64,000 bases of DNA from Erodium maritimum (Eukaryota; Streptophyta; Magnoliopsida; Geraniales; Geraniaceae). The stretch covers positions 29,060,956-29,124,955 of the forward strand of contig OY997594.1 in assembly GCA_963921825.1 (NCBI GenBank), given 5' to 3'. The position numbers were made by a program, and so were the translations under genes. The notes under the pieces are model-generated. The model was given only the letters and a program-made list of their open reading frames with translations, was not told where the DNA came from and searched no databases. This document shows positions 33,435 through 45,056 of this stretch, in pieces (position 1 is the first letter of the stretch; each line of letters begins with the position of its first letter).

Positions 33435-34057
33435 GTGATGATTCTATTTGTACCATTATGAAGTCAAGTTGGGAACTCTAAGTTTTATGTTATAATATAT
33501 TTCGATAAAAACACTTTCTCTTATGTGTAAACTATTATGAGACATGGATATCATTGTCATGTGATGTTTATTTTATATGTATGTTGTTTTAAAATTATGG
33601 ATTGACTATGCATGTTGTTTAAAATTATGGATTGAGAATTGTCATTTCAAATGTGTATTTTTTTCGGGTAATGAGAATGAGGTGGGAACATGGTTAGGAA
33701 TAAAATCCCCCGCGGGGCGAGAATGGGACGGGGAATAAAATCCCCGTTCCCCGTCCTTGCGGAGTCCCAGCAGGGACGGGGTGAGTGGCAGGGACACGGG
33801 ACGGGGACGGGGACTTGCGTCCTCACCTCAAGCCCGCCCCATGCCATCCCTAGTGATGTACGGACACAAGGAGAGCCGTAGATGACTTGGAAGCGGAGCG
33901 AGGGCAAGGAACCAGCTAGGGTTCCGAGCAAAGCCGCCAGAGGAGAAGGTACTTGGGCCGATGCCTTCTCTTCAATATTGAAGTCCCCAAAACGATCACC
34001 TAATTCGTCCAAGCTCGGGTCTCCGTGGTCTTCCATCTCCTCCCTTACACCACTCAT

Positions 34058-37000
34058 GCGATTGCACTACCAATCACTCCGCCTTAGCACAATTTTCTAA
34101 GATCGAAAACCGACAAAACCCTAACAACTATAACTCCCGATTAAATCGGAGCAAAGCACTGGGCATCCCCACTTTTCTCCACAGAATAACTTGAATAATA
34201 GTTCCCCGAATTAAATTGGGTACCAAACCCAATAATATCTTAAATATATTGCTGTTGGCTGGTACAAGGATTGAAATCTTGGAAGACGACAGAATTGCCC
34301 ATAAACCCACTGCTCCACTTTAAGTGAAGAAACACAAGATAAGAACATAGCAAAGAGGACCCTCAGGTGATGTCTAAATCTCACATCGAATATTGCTTAA
34401 TATTACACTGCCCAAACACATATATCTTTACCAAAAACTAAAGCATATTAGTAATTGGCCAATTATTGCAAGCAAATCGGAAGATATATGAGCCTGCCAC
34501 TTATTGCATGCATCATTGCTTCATTAGATAGCAGAACTACCATTATGAGGGGAAACCAAATAGCTCTTCATTCAAAATCATACCTTGTAATCAATTAAAG
34601 CTAAAACTAATTGGAGCAAACTCATGATCTCATATCAAGAAGCCTGTAAAGAGGTGCACATGTGACATCTATGGTCAGTTGTATGTGTCTCAGCCTACAC
34701 AAAACAAATGATGGCAACATAATTCCATAAACTTGTCTCCTACACTTGTGCATTAGACATGATAGATTAAGATGGGCTTTATATTTCAAACCAAAGGATT
34801 GTTGATATACATACGTGTGCTCAAACTACAATACAATGAGTGGCCAGAAATCAATAGAAAACTACCCAAAATTAAAATCCAGATCACAAAATCAATCTAT
34901 AGTTGATACCCACATTCAGCTGCAACTAGCCAACTTATAATCCGTGAAAGAAAAGGAGACATGACGATTAATTGGAATAAGACAGGGCGGAGAGGACCCT
35001 ACATGTTATAAATAAGGAAAAACAAGACATCATATAATACCTATTCTTCGGGAGAGAATCCCAGATATAGGTTCAAGAAGTTCACAGGCCACACATGATA
35101 TTTATAGGGTTTTAACTCCACCTAATCCTCATATTTGGGAAAATGTAAAAAAAAGTCTCAACCGATAAATAAATTGCAATAGAACTTCTATCAAATGCAT
35201 GTAGAACTCATCTGTGTTCCTGAATAAAAGCAAAAGATAACTACTCCAACCAAGTAAAACAGATAACTATAATGAGGATATGAAAATATAAAATTAATGA
35301 TACTCAAGGATTACTCCCAAATAGTCAATCATATGTAAGGGCCAATATAGAGTTGAAACAGCATTACAAAGAAAATATCTAACATGAATCCAACAATTGA
35401 TGAAGTCCCCACAAGTATCACTTGCAACCCAAGATAGCATAACACAAGCTACAAGATGCTATGTGCCATTCAAGTGCCTACAATTGGGAAACAAATTATT
35501 AATTAGAACAGTGAAGGAGCGCCATAATAAACAAAACATGCATAACAAAGACAGGCAGCCACAAATGTCAAAGATCAGCTTATCGTGTCAGAACAACTAG
35601 AACAGAACAACGATAACGCTAAAAATGCTATTTCCATTGATTAGACTTTTAAGTGTTCAAAAGCTCACAGCCACAAGTCCTCATAGTTGGAGGAACATTA
35701 ACTAATACTCTAATAGATGGAACCTTAACAACAACGGTAGTAAAAATTACCATAGTTGCCATGTCTAGAGTTTTATCAACTACACGTTGAAATCGGACAA
35801 GATAATTACTGCATAGAAGGCTCAAGAAGTGCAACAAAAGGAACATTAATCATTCTTATTTGTAGACTGTATCACCTGCGATCCATCAATTCTTTAACTT
35901 GGTATCAAAGAATCTAATCCAGGACTTGATATTGTACTCCATAAAAGGCTCAAGTAGTGCAAAGAAAGAGGAAGCAAATTCTCGCTTTAGGAATGTAGTA
36001 TGAATCCAAGTTCTATTAAAACATGCCTTGATTCCTTCACAACACAAGAAGTCATCTCGAAGAGAGTTTGAAGGAATGGCATGTAGCTACTAATTACATT
36101 TGCATGCTTCTATAGTAGTATCTATGTCTTTCTCATATCAAGGTTGCATTTCTGAATACTCATACCAGATCCCTGCTCTGGTGAAAAATATAGGAGGTAT
36201 GTTTCCAACTGGAAGAAGAGAGAGGGAGGGAGAGAAGTGGAGAACAAACAATTGTGATAACGGCAGAAGACATTACTAGTCAAGGTATCTAAGCTACAAG
36301 CTGTACACTAGAGCAACACCCAATCACCATACCGTTGCAAGGTCATGTTCTACAAAAACAAAATGTAGCTTAAGTTTCAACTGTGTTCGTTATATAGCAA
36401 ATGCTAATTACTTTTCTATTCTATGATACAAGTAACGTTTCTCTAAATTTGTGGTTCCGGAGCAAGAACAACCATCTACTTTCTTTTATAGAAGTGAATT
36501 ATGCATGGAATACCAACAATGTCCTGGCATGAGTAAGCTATCACCGCATGAGTATCTTATCAAGTGGAGCACAATGGGACATTCCTAAGTTCTGCTCAAC
36601 ATGGAAACTTATTTTGGAATGGAGGGGCGTGCCATTTGGCAGCAGCAGCATTCTACTCAAATTCAACCATTCAAGTTCAACCACAGGTACTTAATAAAGA
36701 GACTATCTTTCAACCATTTCATGATGACTTCTTACAATCACCCTGTGAACCTTGACAAGCAACAGGGCTTACAATAAATCAACTGTAAGGACTTGCAATC
36801 ACATACGTACGACATAGTGCAACATACTATAGCTTAGTAACTTCTGACTTAGCTAATTAGACCGTGAAGGGCATGACCAAATTTTCAACAGATAAGGCAA
36901 ACAACTTAGCATTTAGCAATGGAAAGTTGTTGTTTCATCGAGAAGAGTATTTGCTAATGATCCTCCTGATTGATTCCTCCATAAAATAAACTTAATAATA

Positions 37001-37167
37001 CGTTCTAGTGGAAACTCTAAAAGGCCATATGTCAAGAAGGTGACACTGATTTCAAGAACTTCCAAATGTTCATACCAATCAACAGGTTACTATAGCTTCA
37101 CATGATCAAATTGCACCCAACTTTTAATATGTGCAGCTTATTTGCTGGACATAAGCTGAGACAAATA
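34058..37167. other. AT-rich region downstream of the NFD6-like gene
   Basis: About 3.1 kb of AT-rich, mostly unique-looking sequence without transposon ends or long frames. It lies immediately 3' of the NFD6-like gene on its minus strand, so it may contain introns, alternative terminal exons or the 3' UTR of longer transcripts. Genes of that family often have alternative last exons. I could not place any further exon. Confidence 0.35.
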
Positions 37168-37522
37168 CTAGCGAGCTTGACAAGTAGGAGAGGAGGAGTA
37201 GGTACCCTGAGACAGCTCGCAATAGGCACGCGCCTCCACGGGAACGTACGACGTGAGGGCGGCCGACGCCACCGCGCTGTGCAGCGGAATGAGCGACTGC
37301 GAGCAGCCGAGCTCCCCCAAATTCCTTGCAAAACAAGTAAAAATCAAATAGCTATAACGAGGAGATGAAAATGGAAATTCCAGGGTGAACGTACCTGGGA
37401 AGGGCGAAGAGGAGGCGGCGAGGAGCGTGGAGCGAGGATGAAGAAGAGGAACGGATCGGGGATAGTGATGCTCTGGCAGAGGAGAGGACGAACCTCGCTA
37501 GCGAACCGGAACGCCAAGCCAT
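37168..37522 (-). CDS. NFD6/NOXY2-like small mitochondrial protein, two exons
   Basis: Exon 1 (37522-37395) encodes a Ser/Arg-rich, acid-poor N-terminus starting 'MAWRSGSLARF', as expected of a mitochondrial presequence. A donor CCCAG|GTACGT at 37395/37394 and an acceptor TTTTGCAAG|G at 37325/37324 remove a 70-bp intron and join codon 43 as AG+G. Exon 2 gives 'NLGELGCSQSLIPLHSAVAS', the signature of the plant NUCLEAR FUSION DEFECTIVE 6 / NONRESPONDING TO OXYLIPINS 2 family, then 'YCELSQG'. Reading through to the first stop (TAG at 37170-37168) gives 94 residues, normal for the family. The 'CAGGGTACC' after LSQ is a possible alternative donor. Family members are mitochondrial; NFD6 is needed for nuclear fusion in the gametophyte and NOXY2 for oxylipin response. 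No transcript evidence is available. Confidence 0.75.
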
Positions 37523-37660
37523 AAGCTCTCTCACTCTCTACTGTAACTGGAACTGACGGCCACGGCAAGAGCTTTAGCGAACGGAAAAGAAACCCTACAA
37601 ACGGCGTCGTTTAGTTGTTTTTGTACCGTGGACAATGTATTAATCGGCATGTGTCCCTAA

Positions 37661-38052
37661 GAGCATGTACAGTGGGTCGGCCCATCGGCCCGGCTCGCGT
37701 TTTTGCGAGGCGCAGGACGCGGGCCGTCCCGTTGTGTGACGCCTTTTACGCGTCCCGCAAAAACGCGGGCCGGGCCGAGGCTCGCGTCCCACGTCCCTCA
37801 ACCACGGGGTGGGCTGAGGCCCATGGCTCGCGTCCCGCGTCCTTCGGCCAGCCAATGGCAAGCCGCCACGCGTCCTATTTTTTTTAAATACGAAAAATCG
37901 GATTTAACTAAATATGATTCGTCCACTCACAATACGAGACCCTATACAGGACTCACCATTATAAAACACCCAATATTTTGAGTTCTGAGTCCCACTATTT
38001 TGTCCAGACAGCATACGAGCCTCACATACGAGCCTTTCCATTGTATATGCTC
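37661..38052. mobile_element. PIF/Harbinger MITE (Tourist-like), TSD TAA
   Basis: The ends GAGCATGTACAGTGG (37661) and CCATTGTATATGCTC (38052) are inverted copies. TAA flanks both sides (37658-37660 and 38053-38055), the preferred PIF/Harbinger target. The left half is GC-rich, the right half AT-rich, and nothing is coded. It lies about 140 bp upstream of the NFD6-like start, so it may sit in that gene's promoter. Confidence 0.85.
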
Positions 38053-38055
38053 TAA

Positions 38056-39000
38056 AATCCAATTCATACACTTTTTTCCATGAAAAGTGGACAATGTATT
38101 CCATTAATCATGTTAATCAATAATAATATAAACTTGGTCAAAAATCGGTTTGAGACTATGTCCGAAATTCAAGTAGGTGATTCGATGTTATAGGACTCAT
38201 GAAAACCGCCTAATCTTTGTCTTCAACAATAATAAAAAATTCTTATGCCCTACCATCAACAAAACATAAATTCAAGACAAAAAAAACAACCAGAAATGCA
38301 GCAAACAACTAAATAGGAAAAAATACGCGAGTGTTCACTTGCTCCGCCGAGAACGATCAATTGATCCTGGTCCCGGATCATGGGGGTAGGCCACAAATCA
38401 TCTACCACCCCGGCCCCGGGCCAACAAATGGCTCATGGCAGGGCTGTTTTGCAGCCCTCGCTTGTTAAAAGTCGTCATCCTCGATAGGAACACGACATTT
38501 TCGTCTTCACTGACGTCGTTGAGATCTAAAGAAAATGCCCCCAGCTAGCCTTGGAGTATGGCCTCTAGGTCTGGATCTGGTGTCAAAGGAGGATCCGGCT
38601 AGTAACCGCCCGAGACAAGATTGGACCACCCCGAGTCGGAATGGGTTGTCCTTCCCTTGATACAACGCAGATGCATGTGACTCAATGGTCGACTGCAATC
38701 GCCCTTGTCCCAGAAGGACCCGCTGGGAGATCGACACACCTTGGATGGATGGAGATACTTGCCTCCCGGCAGTAGACATTGATGACATGGTGGCTCCATT
38801 TCTGTCTTAAATTAGAGATGCATGATCAGAACTACATGGGATTTGAGTCATAGTAGAGGGGTGGTGGATGTTATCGTGGTGGCCGGGGAGAGAGAGAGAG
38901 AGGAGGAGGAGGAGGAGCAGGAGGAGCAGGAGGAGGAGGAAGGGGAGGCGTTGGGTGCCTGAAAGGGGGTTGCGAACCATAGTTATCTCTAGAGAGAAAA
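38056..39000 (-). other. Probable LINE 5' region scrap, minus strand
   Basis: A minus frame of 93 codons (38507-38788) and overlapping frames are rich in Ser, Arg and Gly and preceded by a (GA)n/(GGA)n tract, similar in composition to the LINE leaders elsewhere in the window. No domain is certain and no target duplication was found. Confidence 0.3.
38888..38946. repeat. (GA)n and (GGA)n microsatellite
   Basis: A GAGA run passes into repeated GGA/GCA triplets, ending in 'aggaggaggaaggggagg'. Confidence 0.9.
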
Positions 39001-41850
39001 ATCAAAACTAGTCTCTTAGACTTCAAAAAAACACTACCTAGAACAGCTAATTCACTTATTTGATCGCATATAACTGTGACACAATCAATTGAAATTCCCG
39101 TTAACTGCAGGCAAGGATCTCATTTAATCCATTTATTTGTGTTCTCGGTGGATCATATATGATCAAAAGGAAAATAAACACCTCAAAATATGTGGTAGTA
39201 CTCATCTTAAACTCCACTCGTGCACGATTCTACACCAAAATAACTAGTTGATCTCATAATAAATTAGAAGATACTGACAATCCTCAAACATAAGAAAGAA
39301 AAATGAGTGAAAGCGTTGTTGGAGCAAGATTCATTATGTTTTTCTCCTCCTGGAAAAATTTAGTATGGAGGAGAACGTAGAAAATTTCGGGAGAACAACG
39401 AAGAACCGGGGTGTAAAAGTTTCTTACGTTTCAAGAAAATGACAGATGAAACTGACTAAAAATCCTCTCTCGTCATAAGACTTAAGATATCCTCCGCTCC
39501 CGGCTTGGTGCAACATTGTTCATAAAAAAAACTTTAGTTCGAGACTATCCATAATAAGTTTACTTTCCCCCATTTGTCTTCCGATAATTCATATAGTCAA
39601 TTGAATTTCTGGCTTAACTACATTTCTCCCACCATTATGTCATTGTTGTAAGAGAGGATTGTCGTTAGCTTTTCCATCACGCGGAGTTATAAACATAGGA
39701 TGGCTTACTAATCACCGAGAAATTATCTAGATATCATTTTCTGTTGACGGAGCCATCTTGTTGACACGTAAGATCGCCTCAAAGAGAGGAATAGATTTTT
39801 TATGAGTAAGTTCATGTGTAAACGCTCAACCACATTTCAACAATCAGTATAAAGGTAAAGTATTGGTCGATTCCACAGGATAACGGTGGGTATCCCAAAT
39901 CTAGAAACTCTCTACCCTAAAATTGTCACTGCCCAAGGTTACCTTTTTTTATTCCTTTTATTACACTAAACAAGTTTCACTCACAAAAGCTTTTCGGTGA
40001 GTGAAACTAAGGGTGGAGCAACTATAAACCCTAGAGGGACTACAATGAGGATATAGAGAGAGATCGTCACTAAGTAGGAGGCGCGTGCGTTAAAACCAAA
40101 GACAGAAGAGAGCAAGCAATCAAAGGTGAAGCATGCATATGTGATAAGAATACAAGTGTGCGTGAAATTGGTGTGATTTAACTTCCATGATGGTAGCAAA
40201 GGAAACTCAAGTTGATACGCAAAGTCCAACAAGAAACTCAAATCAACCACCTTAGGAGATTTTCACAAGTGAACTTAGATACAACTACTAGTCGGGTCAT
40301 TACACCCTGACCACGACGGCCATCCCAACAATTTTCCTTCGCCCTAACAGTTGGCTATTTCTTAAATGTTGAGCATGCCTAATATTACCATGAATGTGGA
40401 ACGAAGGACGCGGTCAGAAGTTAAGAACGTGTCCCATACTTACATAAGGGTAGTTACTCTGCCCCCTTTAAAAGTCGTACTCGTTCCTTAAAACGGTGTT
40501 AACCATAGAAATATGATAATCGCATACCCAGTGATAAAGGAAATTAATTAAACCTCGGACATGGGACAACCTCTTTCAATCCCCAAGTTGCGATTACGAC
40601 GCATTTCAGCTATGCATCTTGGTCTGTGATGCACCTCACCTTCCTGCAATGACTACTTTAGGGAGCCTATTGAACAACAATAACAACCTTGGTTGACAAG
40701 GTGGTTCGTTCTGCGGATAGCGTCTAGATTCGGTCTCGGATCGATTTAGAGATTAAAATGACATTTTCAACTCTCAAGCGACCCGTGAGGTCAAAATCAT
40801 AGTCATCCACTAAGATCTCCATTCACAAGCTTTTAATGATAGAATCAGTTTAAGTTTATGCTTAAGATGGGTCCTCAGATTCACCGATCACCCTAAAGTT
40901 TGTTTCTTTCCTTACTCCAAGCTACCAAATGGGAAATCGAGTTATTCATGGTTAAATCACCCAAACGATAGTCCAACCCTAAACTAACTTGAATCAGGAA
41001 TTCGACCTAGCCGAAATTGAAAGGAAATGTAAAAGGAAAAAGACTTGAATCATCACCAGAGATCACATCGACACACAAGTAAACCAAATCACAATAAAAT
41101 CAATTCATCTATCCAAACATCACATGATATGAGAAAATAAGTTTATATAAAAGAATCAACAATGTCTCAATATAGTCAAGCAATGGTACAAGAATTATGA
41201 AGAAAAAAGGGATGAGAGAGTTAGAGAGTACTCTAGCTATAGACTCCGTCTTCTTGTCAATCTTCTTCTCAAACTATCGTCTTGATCATTCTCGCTTCGA
41301 ACGGCCTCCGGATGCCTAAGATCGCCCGCTTCAAGGATAGGACGTTACCTCCCAACCTCAGACTAACCCTCACCTAGAAGAACTCTCTAATGGCCTCAAA
41401 GATGTGTAGAAGTTCCCCAAATCCCGAGCCCAAGGTCTATTTATAAACTTAGTTGACCACCTACATGGCATGTAGAATGTTCCCTCACGTCGTGTAACAT
41501 GAGAAACCTACACAGCGTGAAGGTGTTCACGGCGTAGGTGATGATCCTTTTACGGTGTGAAGGTTGAAGAAGGGGTTCACGACGTGTAATATTGAGGTGC
41601 ATGGTGTGTAGCCCTGATCATAGTCCTTTGTTAGGATTATGCCATGTCTACGCTCCTACACGGTGTGAAGGTTGAGGCTTCCACGACGTGTATCTTCAAG
41701 GGAATTGTTTTCTTTAGTTGCATTATTTGGTGTTGGCGTGGCTCGGTTTCCAAAGGTCCTAGATCAGCCTCCTCCTCTCGGTCTCCTCAAGATACCTACA
41801 AAAGGAAGAACACACGGAGAAGAAAGGCGTAAAATGAAAAAAGAAAAAAA
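39001..41850. other. Retrotransposon-derived stretch of uncertain class
   Basis: There is no long frame. At about 39860-39900 the string 'tggtcgattccacaggataa' resembles a sequence often seen beside plant LTR elements. A small palindrome 'gtttcactcacaaaagcttttcggtgagtgaaac' lies at 39974-40007. At 41460-41700 short direct repeats of a 'cacggcgtgtaggt' type recur about seven times, comparable to the 'cgtcacgg' cluster in the first solo LTR. I suspect a decayed LTR element on the minus strand but could not fix its ends. Confidence 0.3.
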
Positions 41851-42873
41851 AGAATGTGTAATCTATATGTTAGATGAAAATAGTTAAAATGTGGAAAAGT
41901 GTTTGAATAACACATACAGATGGGACCCTATCAGTCATGCCAGAAACGAATATGGGTCCTCGACCTACGATAGAGAGGTATCGACGACACTAACACGTTT
42001 TTGCTTATATCTACCCCAACCAAACTAGATCTGGCAAACCCCTTGTAATTCTCAACTATTAAGTTTTCCTCCTATAATTCAATTTTTGTCAATTTGTCCG
42101 AATAACAACAACATTTAAAGAAGATTTCCCATATTTCATCTGGGATGTTCATTGCTCAGTTGAGCCCAAGGTATCTAATGAACTCAAATCAAGTCAAATC
42201 TATGTACAAACCAAATGAAACCAGTATAATACATAAGTACAGCAATGACTGAAAATGGTGCTCATGCTAACTTTAAGATGCGTTTCCAAACCATTTTAAA
42301 CCCCGACCCTCTCCTTGAAATCAGTTTTGCTTCTGGATTTTGTAGATTTATTGAACTTCCAAAAGAAGGAGAGCGGTAAAGACAGGAAAAAAAATCTCGA
42401 TCTAGTTTGGGCAACAATGAATACTGGAGCAAGAAATGGCTTGGAGGACTCGTTGTAGGCCATCTTAATAATAGGAGGAAGATTGATTTCGGCCAGGTCT
42501 TGATGATCTGGTATGGGTTCTATAGAGGAGGGCGTAGTTAGACTGATGGAGCATCACCAGCGAGAATCAAGTCTCTCGTGTGATAGACGAGAGAGATTGA
42601 AGTAGGGGAAAAAGTTTCACAAGTAAGGCTTGATTGAACTGAAGTTGTGAAAATAGAAAGGAGCACCTAGGTTTTAAAGTAGAGATTGAACTATAAGGGT
42701 ATTTTTGTCAATTATAAAAAAATGGTGATGCGCTTCGCATATGACTATTTTTCGTTCAAAAACGATGGAAAACACTAATGTGATTTTTTTTATAGTTAAC
42801 GTACCTCAATTGAAATTCGCACATAATTAAAGTATCTTAAATGATATTATCCCTAAATATTATTATGCGTTTA
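41851..42873. other. Unassigned sequence, no gene seen
   Basis: Mixed-composition sequence without long frames. A GA-rich patch with 'gagaatcaagtctctcgtgt' lies near 42560. No element ends could be identified. Confidence 0.3.
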
Positions 42874-42876
42874 TAA

Positions 42877-45053
42877 GAGCACTTGCAACGCGTGCACCAC
42901 CTCCCCAGGCCACGATTCGCGATTTGCAAATTTGTGATTCGCGGTTTGTGAGTCGCACGCTGTGGCATGCGTGATTCGCGAATCACATTTTCGCGCATCG
43001 CGATTCGGTACGTGAACCACGACTCACAATTGTGAGTCGTTGGTTCGCGAACCGCGATTCACAACCGGCCAATCAACGTTTGACATGTGTCACAGCAGAA
43101 GAAAAAAAATGGACCATTGGCAACGGTCTGAATTCAACGGTAATATTTATTTATTAGATTAAATACATAATTAACACAAAAAATTATTTTTTTTCCCACC
43201 TATAAATACCTCTTCCCCTATTCATCAAACCACACACACTTCTCCCAATGCTATCTCAATCTCACTCTCAAAATCCCGATAAAAAATGTTCGAAAACTCG
43301 ACTCAACCGTCGTCTTTACCGTAACAACAAGATTACAAGCCGGAACAACCAGATGATCAGGTGAACACATCTCTAGCAGGCGGCTTTCAAGAGATGTTGA
43401 CCATACCAGGCAACCGTCCTCCTTACAACCCCGCTACCAATGTATGGGACCATACCGCTTTCACCGCATACATGCAATAACATTGGTCCCAAGGTTTGTT
43501 CCATCAACATCGTCTTTAATTTCATTATTTTTTATTACATTATGTTCCTAAATGATTTTTATCATTTTATTTTGTTTTATTATTTATGATATTGAATGCA
43601 TTCCAACTCAGGTACATTCCAACCATAGTCCAACCCAGGTACATTCTAACAAACATCCAACCCCGTTGTATTCCAACCAGCTCCTTTCAACCCCACGCCT
43701 TATAACTCTTCTATCAGTTGTTATGGCTATCCTGGGGCCAGTCAATACCACCAACAACACATTGGTGGAAACAATTGCACCCGGATGTCGTCGACGTCGT
43801 CCTCTGTCGGCTCGACACAACGAAAGAATCTGGGAGAAAATAAAAGAATGAAATGGCTCCCTGAGGTGGAAAACCTATTGATCAAAATCTGGCTACGCAC
43901 AACCAAAGAACCCGTTAAGGGAGACTCCCTAGATGGAAGTTCCTTTTGGGGCACAGTTGCCAAGCAGTTCTTGAAGGAGGGTAAGTTTAACCCAAATGAT
44001 TGAACTTGGCAAGCCATCAAGAGTCATTAGAACAGGCAGACGCCTCGAGTGCGGAGGTTAATATCCATTTAGAGAGACTTAAAGTTCGTTCCACACAGGG
44101 GATGAGACGATGAAAGGTACAAATAGAAGGCCAGAGACATTTACCGAGCCATGAAGAAGGAGCACGAAGAATTTCAACCTCGGCCATTAAATCGAGCCGT
44201 TGGAATATGAAGACAAGTTCTGGGCGGAGGAAGGCACGATCAGGGCTATACATCGACGATTGGACAAGGGCGACAATTACAGCTCAACCCCACCCAATTA
44301 ACTTCCCACCGATGATGAACATGTTACAGCTCCTGGTGATGAGTCTCAACTTGGTGGGATATCCTCCGATCCGATCGAGGGACCAAGTACCCCAAATGCC
44401 CTAAGTGTCTCTCGGGATGTACAAGAGCGCCCGATGAGTCAAAAGGCTGCGAAGAGGAAGGGGAAGGGTGTGCAAGAAAAATTAGAAGTCATCACCTGAA
44501 TGGACGAAGTGAAGACCAAGAAGGAAAAATTTATTCTGATTCTAGTCGATAAATTCTAGAAGTACTACGCCAAATACAATAGGTTGGAGGAGAAGGACGT
44601 TTCAGACTTTGACGAGGAGCAACTGGTCAATCACGTGAAGCTGAAGTATTTATTGATGGCACAATATGAGAAGATCCAAGCTCACATTTCGAAGCTCCAA
44701 TAAAATTGTACTACTTTTATTTAATTAATGAATGTATTATTTGATATTTATTTAATTTTTAAAAATTTATTTAATTAATGAATGCATTTAGTTAATTTAT
44801 TATTTTATTAATTAATTTTATCAGTTTTGTTTCAATTTTTATTAGTATTTACAGTTTTAAATCAGAATTAAACAAATTCAAAAAAATATCAATTAATTAT
44901 TCAATCAGCATCCACTCTGCATCTTTGCAAATCATGATCCTCACATTGTGGTTCACAACTCAATTTAAGGGGGGCGCGTCACAATTCATCCCAGTTACTA
45001 CATGATCCTCACGTCATAATCCACATATGTGATCATTTCCAATGTACATGCTC
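42877..45053 (+). mobile_element. PIF/Harbinger element carrying only ORF1
   Basis: The left end GAGCACTTGCAACG and the right end CCAATGTACATGCTC are imperfect inverted copies. TAA flanks both sides (42874-42876 and 45054-45056). The left subterminal region (42900-43075) is a dense cluster of 'gattcgcgaatc'-like direct and inverted units. A decayed ORF1 (about 43286-44703) occupies the middle; no DDE transposase ORF is present. The element is therefore an internal derivative of an autonomous two-gene Harbinger. Confidence 0.75.
43286..44703 (+). pseudogene. Harbinger ORF1 (Myb/SANT-like) relic
   Basis: A start-like 'MFENSTQPSSLP' at 43286 is soon stopped. The best-preserved part (about 43830-44003) reads 'RMKWLPEVENLLIKIWLRTT' then 'GSSFWGTVAKQFLKEG', the Myb/SANT-like (trihelix-like) fold found in Harbinger ORF1, a DNA-binding partner of the transposase. 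A charged helical C-terminus can be followed in broken frames to 'EQLVNHVKLKYLLMAQYEKI' and a stop at 44703. At least five stops or frameshifts occur. Similar proteins are sometimes annotated as 'no apical meristem-associated', but position within the TIRs fixes the origin. Confidence 0.65.
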
Positions 45054-45056
45054 TAA

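Larger units (their letters stand above)
32869..33852. mobile_element. Non-autonomous hAT element, 984 bp
   Basis: The inverted ends TAAGGATGG (32869) and CCATCCCTA (33852) are flanked by the 8-bp duplication GTGGTGTA/GTGATGTA (32861-32868 and 33853-33860; 7 of 8 match). GC-rich subterminal stretches with repeated 'gcggggcggggtgggg' and 'cccgttccccgtcc' strings enclose an AT-rich core, typical of hAT derivatives. The core holds a (TAA)n microsatellite and a separate palindrome. There is no transposase frame. Confidence 0.8.
32550..34057 (-). pseudogene. Unidentified reading frame split by a hAT element
   Basis: A minus-strand frame opens at 34057 with 'MSGVREEMEDHGDPSLDELG' and runs about 66 codons to the hAT insertion. 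On the other side (32868 downward) the interrupted frame continues as 'SPLAGDTKTRERDPLRDCEI' and ends at a stop near 32757. Subtracting the hAT and one 8-bp duplication restores a single frame of roughly 105 codons. The N-terminus is acidic with no domain I recognise. It could be the first exon of a host gene or a LINE ORF1 leader. The downstream 32550-32750 also holds a short basic frame. Confidence 0.35.

Noticed and set aside
34128-34310. A 60-codon minus-strand frame as a small hydrophobic protein
   Set aside because: It is in an AT-rich region, has no homology I recognise and no promoter signals.
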